A stretch of DNA of 19,708 nucleotides from an uncultured Prevotella sp. (GTDB lineage: Bacteria; Bacteroidota; Bacteroidia; Bacteroidales; Bacteroidaceae): assembly GCA_900554545.1 (NCBI GenBank), contig USHW01000040.1, positions 1 through 19,708 on the forward strand, written 5' to 3'. A program made the translations under genes and the position numbers. Each line of letters begins with the position of its first letter. Within the stretch, counting starts at the first letter, position 1. Positions 12,589-19,708 of this stretch are shown in pieces. The notes under the pieces were generated by a model. That model ran no database searches. It saw only the letters and a list, made by a program, of their open reading frames with translations, and was not told the origin of the DNA.

Positions 12589-15447
12589 ATGAGAACTAAA
12601 ACCGTCATATTCATACTGCTGACTGCTTTCATATTCGTGATGGCAGAGCCTACCATGCCTTTTTTCCACAACAGCGGCAAAGACGGCGGCAGAACAGACT
12701 CGACGGCCGTAAGCGACACTGCCGTCCGCACCATCGCGGACACGCTTGCGGGCGGCGACACGCTGCACCCTGACACGGCGGAACTCTCCGACGAGCCTGA
12801 CACTACCAAGATGGACTCGCTCACCTTGGCCATATACAAGCACAACAAGCACGTTGACGACTCTATCAGGCTTGACAGCATCAACCGCAGGAAGTCTAAC
12901 AGCCTCGAGGCTCCGGTAGACTTCTCGTCGGAAGACTCGCTCGTCTACGACGCCTCCCTGAAGCGCGCATACCTCTACGGAAGCTCCAACGTGAAGTACC
13001 AGAACATGGACCTAAAGAGCGACCGCATATACATGAGCCTCGACAGCAACCTCGTCCATGCCACGGGAACGGCCGACACTACGGGCGAACTGACAGGCAA
13101 GCCGGTGTTCGTGATGGGACAGGACACTTATGAGAGCGACACGATGTCGTTCAACTTCAAGACGAAAAAGGGCTTCATCAACAGCGTCTACACGGCGCAG
13201 CAGGACGGCTTCCTTTCAAGCGAGCAGTCAAAGCGCGACTCGAGCGGCGTGCTCTACCTCCAACACGGCCGCTACACCACCTGCGACCGCGAGCACCCCG
13301 ACTTCTACATAGCCCTCTCACGCGCCAAGGTACGCCCGGGAAAGGACGTCGTATTCGGCCCTGCCTACCTCGTAGTGGCCGACGTCCCCCTGCCGCTGGC
13401 AATCCCCTACGGCTTCTTCCCGTTCACAAAAAGCTATTCGAGCGGCTTCATCATGCCCACATACGGCGACGAAAGCTCGCGCGGATTCTACCTGCGCGAC
13501 GGCGGTTACTACTTCGCAATGAGCGACAAATGGGACTTGAAGCTACTCGGCGAAATCTATACCAAAGGCTCGTGGGGCGTCAGCGTGGCCTCGAACTACC
13601 GCAAGAGGTACAAGTACAGCGGCAGCTTCCTCTTCAGTTACCAGAACACCAAGAGCGGCGACAAGGGCATGCCCGACTACAGCGAGCAGACAAGCTTCAA
13701 GCTGCAATGGAGCCACCGCCAGGACTCCAAGGCCAACCCGTACACCAGCCTTTCGGCAAGCGTCAACTTCGCGTCAACCTCATACGAGCGCAACAACCTC
13801 TCAAGCATGTACAATCCGCAAAGCTACACCCAGAGCCTGCGCACCTCAAGCGTAAGCTGGAGCAGCACATTCTCAAGCATAGGCATGACACTCAGCGGTA
13901 CGGCCAACCTCAGCCAGAACATGCTCGACTCCACCGTAAGCCTCACCCTGCCGAGTCTCAACATCTCGGTGAGCCGCTTCTACCCCTTCAAGCGGAAGCA
14001 CGCAGCCGGCAAGGAACGCTGGTATGAAAAGATTTCGATGAGCTACACCGGCCAGTTTGACAACTCGATAGACACAAAGGAGAGCCAGCTGTTCAAGTCG
14101 AACCTCATCAAGGACTGGGAAAACGGCTTCAGACACAACATACCGATACAGGCCAACTTCACCCTGTTCAACTACATAAACATCAACCCCCAGTTCAACT
14201 TCACCGACCGTATGTACTCCAACAAGGTGATGCAATCATGGGACGAGGAGCGCCAGGACGTGGCACGCGACACCATTTACGGCTTCTACAACGTGTACGA
14301 CTGGAACATGAGCGTGAGCGCTTCGACAAAACTCTACGGCTTCTGGACGCCCTCACGCAAGATATTCGGCGACAAAATACAGGCCATACGCCACGTAGTC
14401 ACGCCGCAAATATCGTTCAACTACGCGCCCGACAACGGCTCGCGCTACTACGAGACCTACCAGAGGACAAACGCCGACGGCAGCGTGGAGCTGGTTGAAT
14501 ACTCTCCGTTTGCAAACAGCCTGTACGGAATTCCGTCACGAGGAAAGACCGGAAGCCTCACGTTCGACCTGTCGAACAACATCGAGATGAAAATAAAGTC
14601 TGACAAAGACTCTACCGGTTTCAAGAAATTAAGCATCATCGACGAGCTTGGCTTCAACATGGGCTACAACCTTGCGGCCAAGGAACGCCCGTGGAGCGAC
14701 CTTACCGTGAGGCTGCGTCTGAAGTGGTGGAAGAACTACACGTTCAACATGAACGCCGTGTTCGCCACATACGCATACGAGCTTGACGAGAACGGCAACC
14801 CTTACGTGGGCACACACACAGAGTACAGCAAGGGCCGTTTCGGCCGCTTCCAGGGCATGTCGCAGAACATATCGTTCACGCTTACGCCTGAGAAAATAAA
14901 GAAATGGTTTGGCAAAGGCGACGACAATGAGGAAGAAACCGATGAAGAGACCGACGACGAGGACAACACCGACATAGAGTCGAACGTTGACGACGACCTC
15001 GTGCGAGGCCAGCGCGGCGCCAAGAAGGAAAACACCGGCAAGGCCGAAACCGACGAGGACGGCTACATGAAGTTCTCGATGCCGTGGTCGCTGACCGTCG
15101 GTTACGGTATCTCCATGCGTGAAAGTACCGACCGTTCGAAGTTCAACAAAAAGACGATGCGTTACCCCTACGAGTTCACACAGACGCTGAACTTCAGCGG
15201 AAACATACGCATAAGCGACGGATGGAACATCAGTTTCTCGTCAGGTTACGACTTCCAGAACCACGAAATATCAATGACTACCGCATCGCTACAGCGTGAC
15301 TTGCACTGCTTCAACATGAGTTGTTCGGTAGTACTTGCGCCATACACGTCGTACAACTTCTCGTTCCGATGCAACGCGGCGACACTTACCGACGCGCTGA
15401 AATACGACAAGCGCAGCGGTTTCAGCAACGCCGTGCAGTGGTATTGA
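12589..15447 (+). CDS. LptD/OstA-like LPS-assembly outer-membrane protein
   Basis: A 952-residue protein with an N-terminal hydrophobic signal segment (about 1-20), a Thr/Ser/Asp-rich linker, an OstA-like jellyroll (about 110-260: YDASLKRAYLYGSSNVKY, KSDRIYMSLDSN, GKPVFVMGQ) and a long beta-barrel. In the LptD family this protein receives lipopolysaccharide from the periplasmic bridge and, with LptE, inserts it in the outer leaflet. A strongly acidic stretch (about 775-824, Glu/Asp-rich) interrupts the barrel and probably forms an external loop. Four cysteines are visible: one in the jellyroll (Cys232) and three near the C-terminus (907, 912, 928), which resembles the split of the disulfide-forming cysteines in E. 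coli LptD. The start is ATG 12589. I assign the family, not proven LPS export. Confidence 0.85.
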   Translation: MRTKTVIFILLTAFIFVMAEPTMPFFHNSGKDGGRTDSTAVSDTAVRTIADTLAGGDTLHPDTAELSDEPDTTKMDSLTLAIYKHNKHVDDSIRLDSINRRKSNSLEAPVDFSSEDSLVYDASLKRAYLYGSSNVKYQNMDLKSDRIYMSLDSNLVHATGTADTTGELTGKPVFVMGQDTYESDTMSFNFKTKKGFINSVYTAQQDGFLSSEQSKRDSSGVLYLQHGRYTTCDREHPDFYIALSRAKVRPGKDVVFGPAYLVVADVPLPLAIPYGFFPFTKSYSSGFIMPTYGDESSRGFYLRDGGYYFAMSDKWDLKLLGEIYTKGSWGVSVASNYRKRYKYSGSFLFSYQNTKSGDKGMPDYSEQTSFKLQWSHRQDSKANPYTSLSASVNFASTSYERNNLSSMYNPQSYTQSLRTSSVSWSSTFSSIGMTLSGTANLSQNMLDSTVSLTLPSLNISVSRFYPFKRKHAAGKERWYEKISMSYTGQFDNSIDTKESQLFKSNLIKDWENGFRHNIPIQANFTLFNYININPQFNFTDRMYSNKVMQSWDEERQDVARDTIYGFYNVYDWNMSVSASTKLYGFWTPSRKIFGDKIQAIRHVVTPQISFNYAPDNGSRYYETYQRTNADGSVELVEYSPFANSLYGIPSRGKTGSLTFDLSNNIEMKIKSDKDSTGFKKLSIIDELGFNMGYNLAAKERPWSDLTVRLRLKWWKNYTFNMNAVFATYAYELDENGNPYVGTHTEYSKGRFGRFQGMSQNISFTLTPEKIKKWFGKGDDNEEETDEETDDEDNTDIESNVDDDLVRGQRGAKKENTGKAETDEDGYMKFSMPWSLTVGYGISMRESTDRSKFNKKTMRYPYEFTQTLNFSGNIRISDGWNISFSSGYDFQNHEISMTTASLQRDLHCFNMSCSVVLAPYTSYNFSFRCNAATLTDALKYDKRSGFSNAVQWY

Positions 15448-15528
15448 CGGCTCGTTGCAGAGCACAACGTGCCCCTTCAGTAACCATTTGATTACCAAGG
15501 GGATAGCCATTCACAAGATTATTCCTTA

Positions 15529-15610
15529 CAAAAGGCCGCAAAACGCCCTGCAAAAGGCCGTCTTTTACAACGCAAAAGGTGGCCTTTCGCATTGCGAAAG
15601 GCCACCTTTC
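15529..15610. repeat. class A array 4: four dyads at 22-bp spacing between convergent genes
   Basis: Centres are at 15537, 15559, 15581 and 15603, exactly 22 bp apart, with triplets CCG, CCG, TGG and CCA; the right half of unit 1 has decayed. Units 3 and 4 form a perfect 16-bp stem (15575-15590 with 15594-15609) around a 3-nt loop. On the minus strand it is followed by a short T run, so it is a likely terminator for the antiporter gene and perhaps for the LptD-like gene too. Confidence 0.92.
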
Positions 15611-15656
15611 ATAAAACCAGTTGCCTGCACACGGCAAACCGCCGCCTACAGCAGGC

Positions 15657-17906
15657 TCAATTGTCACTGTTCAAACGCATGATGTCTTCTTCCTCACCGA
15701 CAAGCCATACAATGTCGCCGGCCATGAAAACACGCGAAGGGTCAACGGGCGAAAGGTTCTCCTTGCCCTCCTCTATGCCAACCACCATGCAGTTGAACTT
15801 GTCCCTTATCCCGCTCTCTTTCATCGTCTTACCCACAAAAGAGCCGGCCTCGCTGATGACAACCTGCCGCAGTTTCATCTCACGTTTCTCAATGTCTGGG
15901 TCTTTCTGGCGTACGTCCTTCACCAGTGCCGAGCCGAAAGCGGTCAGCTGTTCGTCGCTGCCGATGGCCTGAATCCTGTCACACGGGAATATGACAAAGT
16001 CGCCGTTGGGAATGTTTATGCGCTGTATGCCGCGCAGAATGCTGCTTACATGCACTCCGTACCTGCTCCTCAATCCAAGCTCGCGCAGCGACTTGCCGGC
16101 CCAGATAGAATCTTCGGGCACTTCAAAGTCGGCTATGTGGATGTCACGGTCAAGCAGCCTTCCTTCGTAAAGGGGACGTTTGCGCCCCATTACCTCGGCG
16201 GCAATCTCGCGCGAACGCAGGTTCTGCAAAAACATCCGCTCCATCTTTATGCTGCGCCTCTTGAGCGAACGCGACACCACCATCAGCATGACGGCGGCCA
16301 GGGCGATGCTTATCAGCAGCGCGTTGGCGAACGGCATAAGGTAATTGCAGATGTAAAAGACAAACGCCGTGGCTACGGCAAGGCGTACAAGTATGGTGAA
16401 CACCAGCGGAAAACGGTTGTAGACGCTCTCTCCCCACAGAGCCTTGAACTCCTCGCTGTGGTTCTTCTTCATCACAATCGCACGCAGGAAAGGCGCTATC
16501 AACAGCAAGGTGGCAAGGCCGCACACTGCGTTCGCCCACCAATGGGGCAGCACATGGCGTATGAAAGGCAGGAAGAACGTGAACATCAGGGCTATTGCCG
16601 CGCCCGAAAGTATTGAATATATCAAGGTCACGCGCGCCATCTGCACAAGCAACCGTTTCCACTTGTTACCAGTATTGGCCGGACGCCGGCTCAATGTTAT
16701 GCTGTTCAAGGCCGCAATCCACCGCCCGGGCAGCCGCCGTTCAAGCATTCCGTAACACGGGGTGGCGGCCCGTATCATGTAAGGAGTAAGGAAAGTGGTG
16801 ATTACCGAGACAGCAACCACGACGGGATAAAGAAACTTGCCTATGACGCCGAGCGACAGTCCGAGCGACGCTATTATGAAAGAGAACTCACCGATTTGCG
16901 CCATCGAGAAGCCGCACTGCATCGCTGGCTTCAGCGGCTGGCCGCTCAACATGAAGCTGAACGTGCCGAACACGGCCTGCCCTATAAGTATAGTGAGCAC
17001 GAGAATGGCTATTGGCACGGCGTATTCGACGAGGATTTCCGGGTCGACAAGCATTCCTACGGACACGAAGAACACCGCTCCGAAGAGGTTTTTCACCGGC
17101 TCAACAAGCCTTATTATCCTGTCGGCCTCAACCGTTTCGGCCAAAATCGACCCCATGACAAACGCCCCGAAAGCACTGCTGAAGCCTACTTGCGTAGACA
17201 GAACGGCCATCGCACAGCACAAGCCCAGCGACACTATGAGCAGCGTCTCGTTGTTGATTAGCTTACGCATGGAGCGCAACATCCACGGTATAAGGAATAT
17301 TCCCACGACGAACCAGAGCACAAGGAAGAAGCCGATTTTCGCCACGCTGCCGAGCATCTCGCCGCCGTCGGGATTGCCTCCGATGGCCAAAGCCGACAGC
17401 ATAACCATCAACACGATGGCCAGGATGTCTTCAAGTATGAGCACGCTCATAACCAATCCGGCGAAGCGTTGCTGGCGTAAGCCGAGGTCATCGAACGCCT
17501 TATATATTATGGTAGTCGAACTCATGGCGAGCATTCCGCCAAGGAATATGCAGTCCATGCGGCTCCATCCGAAGGCGTGTCCAGCCATTATGCCAAGCAT
17601 CATCATGCAGAACACCACGCTGCACGTGGCTATTATCGGCGAAATGCCCATCTTCAGGATTTTCTTGAACGAGAAGTCAAGCCCCAAAGAGAAAAGAAGG
17701 AACATCACGCCGATGTCGCCCCACGTGCCGATGTCGGCCTTGTCAACCACCGACATGGTATAAGGCATGTGCGGACTGACAAGAAATCCGGCCACGATAT
17801 AGCCCAGCACAAGCGGCTGCTTGAGCTTTTTGAACACTATTGTGACAACGCCCGCAACGACAAGTATCAGCGCAAGGTCTTTTACAAGATAAGGAAGTTC
17901 ACTCAT
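15657..17906 (-). CDS. CPA2 family cation:proton antiporter (KefB-type) with two TrkA-C/RCK_C domains
   Basis: A 749-residue inner-membrane protein. The Na+/H+ exchanger domain (about 1-390) has family motifs such as LGYIVAGFLVSP, FLLFSLGLDFS, SSTTIIYKAF and LEDILAI (Asp160, the expected ion-binding position of the CPA2 family). About four more hydrophobic segments follow (about 425-560). Two RCK_C (TrkA-C) domains lie at about 575-670 and 675-749. No TrkA-N/NAD-binding domain is seen, in contrast to KefB/KefC. It probably exchanges K+ or Na+ for protons, with the RCK_C domains sensing a small ligand or the ion. It lies 165 nt downstream of pepT on the same strand, separated by a class B hairpin, and I see no strong promoter of its own. 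Confidence 0.9.
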   Translation of the reverse strand: MSELPYLVKDLALILVVAGVVTIVFKKLKQPLVLGYIVAGFLVSPHMPYTMSVVDKADIGTWGDIGVMFLLFSLGLDFSFKKILKMGISPIIATCSVVFCMMMLGIMAGHAFGWSRMDCIFLGGMLAMSSTTIIYKAFDDLGLRQQRFAGLVMSVLILEDILAIVLMVMLSALAIGGNPDGGEMLGSVAKIGFFLVLWFVVGIFLIPWMLRSMRKLINNETLLIVSLGLCCAMAVLSTQVGFSSAFGAFVMGSILAETVEADRIIRLVEPVKNLFGAVFFVSVGMLVDPEILVEYAVPIAILVLTILIGQAVFGTFSFMLSGQPLKPAMQCGFSMAQIGEFSFIIASLGLSLGVIGKFLYPVVVAVSVITTFLTPYMIRAATPCYGMLERRLPGRWIAALNSITLSRRPANTGNKWKRLLVQMARVTLIYSILSGAAIALMFTFFLPFIRHVLPHWWANAVCGLATLLLIAPFLRAIVMKKNHSEEFKALWGESVYNRFPLVFTILVRLAVATAFVFYICNYLMPFANALLISIALAAVMLMVVSRSLKRRSIKMERMFLQNLRSREIAAEVMGRKRPLYEGRLLDRDIHIADFEVPEDSIWAGKSLRELGLRSRYGVHVSSILRGIQRINIPNGDFVIFPCDRIQAIGSDEQLTAFGSALVKDVRQKDPDIEKREMKLRQVVISEAGSFVGKTMKESGIRDKFNCMVVGIEEGKENLSPVDPSRVFMAGDIVWLVGEEEDIMRLNSDN

Positions 17907-17916
17907 TTTATTTCGG

Positions 17917-18070
17917 TCATAAGGCTATACGGTTATAAGGTTGTACGGTATTTGTGAAATACCGGCATACGTCCGGACGTTCACAGATATACGATTATGG
18001 GATTGTAAAGTCTTCATTGCTCAAAACTTACAACCCCATAACCCTATAACCGCAAGACCTTATAACCGCA
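17917..18070. repeat. class B octad-repeat inverted repeat, GGTTATAA type
   Basis: The left arm contains octads CTATACGG, TTATAAGG, TTGTACGG, and later ATTATGGG-ATTGTAAAG. The right arm (18027-18070) is TACAACCC-CATAACCC-TATAACCG-CAAGACCT-TATAACCG. TTATGGG and TTGTAA pair across the loop near 18008-18026. The middle holds two exact small palindromes: CGGTATTT/AAATACCG (17946-17964) and the 12-bp ACGTCCGGACGT (17969-17980). It fills the gap between pepT and the antiporter gene. The octads are those of the 152-280 element. Confidence 0.75.
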
Positions 18071-18071
18071 A

Positions 18072-19295
18072 TCAGTCATTATATCCTGCCGTAATCTCGC
18101 AGATTTTCACGACAACCTGCATGGCCTTCTCCATCACCTGTATGGAGACAAACTCGTAAGGGCCGTGGAAGTTGACGCCTCCGGCGAAAATGTTGGGGCA
18201 CGGCAGACCCTTGAACGACAGCTGCGCGCCGTCAGTTCCGCCGCGTATCGGCTCTACCTTGGGTGCGACGCCGCAGTCCTGCATGGCCTTGAGCACAATG
18301 TCTATTACGTGCATGTTGGGGTCAATCTTCTCCTTCATGTTGTAATACTGGTCCTTCACGTCGGCCGTTACTGTGCCCTCGCCGTATTTTTCGTTCATTT
18401 TCTTCACGCATTCGGCGATGAACGCCTTTCTGTCTTCAAACTTCTCGCGGTCGTGGTCGCGTATGATGTACGACAGCTTGGCCTGCTCGATGTTCGACTC
18501 GATGCCCAACAGATGGTAGAAACCTTCGTAGCCTTCGGTTGTTTCGGGTGTTTCGTCAGCCGGAAGCATGGCCGCAAACTCCGCCGCCAGCCTGTTGGCG
18601 TTAATCATCTTGCCTTTGGCGTAACCCGGATGCACGCTCACTCCCTTTATCGTTACTTTCGCTGAAGCGGCGTTGAAGTTCTCGAACTCAAGGTCGCCGA
18701 TGTCTCCGCCGTCCATCGTGTACGCCCATTCGCAGCCGAACTTCTCTACGTCGAAGTGGTGGGCGCCCATTCCTATCTCCTCGTCAGGGTTGAAACCCAT
18801 GCGTATGTCGCCGTGCTTTATCTCGTCATGGTCGCGCAGCCAGCACATGGCCTGCACTATTTCGGCTATTCCGGCCTTGTCGTCGGCGCCGAGAAGGGTG
18901 TGCCCGTCGGTCACGATTATGTCCTCTCCCTTGTGCGCAAGCAGTTCGGGGAACTTCTTTGTAGACGACACTATGCCCGGCGAAAGCTCAATGTCGCTCC
19001 CGTCATAGTTGCGTATGATACGCGGCTTCACGTCCTTTCCGCTGCAGTCGGGCGACGTGTCATAGTGGCTGATGAAGCCGATGGTGGGCACGTCTTTCTT
19101 CATGTTCGACTTCAGCGTGGCGTAGACGTAGCCCATGTCGTCCATCTCCACGTCGTCAAAGCCCTCGTCTTTCAGCTCGTCGCGCAGGTATTTGGCGAAT
19201 ACAAGCTGCTTCGCCGTGCTCGGCACGGAGTCGCTTTCCTCGGCCGACTGTGTGTCGAAACTCACATACTTCAAAAATCTTTCAACAATGTCCAT
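18072..19295 (-). CDS. pepT: peptidase T (tripeptide aminopeptidase)
   Basis: A 407-residue cytosolic M20B metallopeptidase that removes the N-terminal residue from tripeptides. The two-zinc site is complete: His77 and Asp79 (ISHYDT), Asp138 (GADDK), Glu172-Glu173 (PDEE), Asp195 (MDGG) and His377 (NFHGPYE). The lid/dimer histidine is His222 (VHPGYAKG). The numbering is one residue off E. coli PepT, and length and order agree with the family. I choose ATG at 19295 over a longer frame opening at 19337, because MDIVERFLKYVS aligns with the usual family start. The promoter is just upstream. The antiporter gene follows on the same strand. Confidence 0.96.
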   Translation of the reverse strand: MDIVERFLKYVSFDTQSAEESDSVPSTAKQLVFAKYLRDELKDEGFDDVEMDDMGYVYATLKSNMKKDVPTIGFISHYDTSPDCSGKDVKPRIIRNYDGSDIELSPGIVSSTKKFPELLAHKGEDIIVTDGHTLLGADDKAGIAEIVQAMCWLRDHDEIKHGDIRMGFNPDEEIGMGAHHFDVEKFGCEWAYTMDGGDIGDLEFENFNAASAKVTIKGVSVHPGYAKGKMINANRLAAEFAAMLPADETPETTEGYEGFYHLLGIESNIEQAKLSYIIRDHDREKFEDRKAFIAECVKKMNEKYGEGTVTADVKDQYYNMKEKIDPNMHVIDIVLKAMQDCGVAPKVEPIRGGTDGAQLSFKGLPCPNIFAGGVNFHGPYEFVSIQVMEKAMQVVVKICEITAGYND

Positions 19296-19351
19296 AACGT
19301 TATAAGTGTTTTTATTTATGCAATTAGAACATGGCAACTGCCATCGAAAGG

Positions 19352-19359
19352 CAAAGATA
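19352..19359 (-). promoter_or_regulatory. -7 box of pepT
   Basis: On the minus strand it reads TATCTTTG, an exact TAnnTTTG match, 57 nt before the ATG. No good -33 box is seen at the expected spacing. Confidence 0.55.
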
Positions 19360-19422
19360 CGGATTTTATTTCATTCAATGCGCCTTGAACGCCATGATTT
19401 TAAGCGCAATATTAAAAACTTC

Positions 19423-19554
19423 TTAAATTGAGAATGGAGAGTTTGGAAATTGAGAATGGAGAGTTGAGAATGGAGAATTATGATTACCTTTGCTAACAGG
19501 CGACCTCGAAGGTAATCATAATTCTCCATTCTCAACTCTCCATTCTCAATTTAA
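19423..19554. repeat. class B heptad-repeat long hairpin (44-bp perfect arms)
   Basis: 19447-19490 is the exact reverse complement of 19509-19552 with an 18-nt loop. The arm is made of heptads TTGAGAA, TGGAGAG, TTGAGAA, TGGAGAA. The left side carries an additional copy of the first two heptads (about 19423-19446), so left and right arms differ in unit number by about 22-24 nt. It lies upstream of the pepT promoter in a gap with no gene. Confidence 0.93.
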
Positions 19555-19571
19555 AACACGGCAAATTGCAA

Positions 19572-19636
19572 TGCAAAAGGCCGTCTTTTACACGCTAAAA
19601 GGCCACCTTTTGCAGCCTAAAAGACGGCCTTTTGCA
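19572..19636. repeat. class A array 5: three dyads at 22-bp spacing
   Basis: Centres are at 19582, 19604 and 19626, exactly 22 bp apart, with triplets CCG, CCA and CGG. Unit 1 with its flanks (19572-19590) is the perfect reverse complement of unit 3 (19618-19636), a 19-bp stem with unit 2 in the loop. The remaining 72 nt to the window end are AT-rich with nothing identifiable. Confidence 0.92.
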
Positions 19637-19708
19637 AACGCATTGACAGTCAGGTGTCTTTTCCTGAAATAGGTTGACAGTTTTTGTTTAAATAAACTAC
19701 ATTATTTT

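Noticed and set aside
15621..16616. 331-residue plus-strand open frame, and a 308-residue one at 16837-17763
   Set aside because: Both lie antisense within the antiporter gene, whose protein has clear family motifs. The frames are by-products of GC-rich codon use.
4105..19640. Short open frames through the 22-bp arrays, giving peptides with repeated phrases such as KATF, KGHLLQ and RPPF
   Set aside because: These are translations of the repeat DNA in both strands, with no start signals or shared flanking sequence; I treat the DNA, not the peptide, as the feature.

Overview
The window reads as chromosome from a Bacteroidota bacterium, most likely Bacteroidales and plausibly Prevotella-like. 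The reasons are Bacteroidetes-type promoters (TAnnTTTG -7 boxes without clear Shine-Dalgarno sites), a GLPGLI protein coupled to a carboxypeptidase-regulatory-domain outer-membrane barrel, a patatin fused to a surface-antigen barrel, an LptD-like protein, a PycB/OadA-type carboxyltransferase and a peptidase T. The genus is inference. All ten genes are intact. I see no tRNA, rRNA, CRISPR array, transposase or phage gene.

Layout. 1-1476: a promoter, a decayed octad-repeat hairpin, a convincing preQ1-I riboswitch, then the queuosine pair (VUT/YhhQ transporter and queF, overlapping ATGA). 1563-3998: secreted patatin-barrel protein with two repeat elements inside its reading frame. 4341-8027: promoter, long leader, GLPGLI protein and an overlapping outer-membrane barrel gene. 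8385-10910: carboxyltransferase gene (pycB/oadA type, no biotinyl lysine) and an HD-domain hydrolase. 11004-12152 (minus): DUF362/ferredoxin protein. 12566-15447: LptD-like LPS-assembly protein. 15657-17906 (minus): CPA2 cation/proton antiporter. 18072-19295 (minus): pepT.

The genes are mostly housekeeping: queuosine supply, envelope biogenesis (patatin-barrel, GLPGLI/OMP pair, LptD), carboxylic acid metabolism, ion homeostasis and peptide use. They do not form one pathway.

The unusual part is the DNA between the genes. Two classes of phased repeat recur. Class A: five arrays of three or four near-palindromic 15-bp dyads (AAAAGG-NNN-CCTTTT) whose centres are exactly 22 bp apart in every case (19 units, 14 intervals). 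Class B: six inverted repeats whose arms are built of degenerate 7- or 8-nt tandem units. The unit sequence differs between most loci but the architecture is shared, always G/purine-rich arm first. One class B element fills the gap between two convergent genes and contains both stop codons. Another lies in frame inside the patatin domain. These families, together with the riboswitch, are the best candidates for follow-up.
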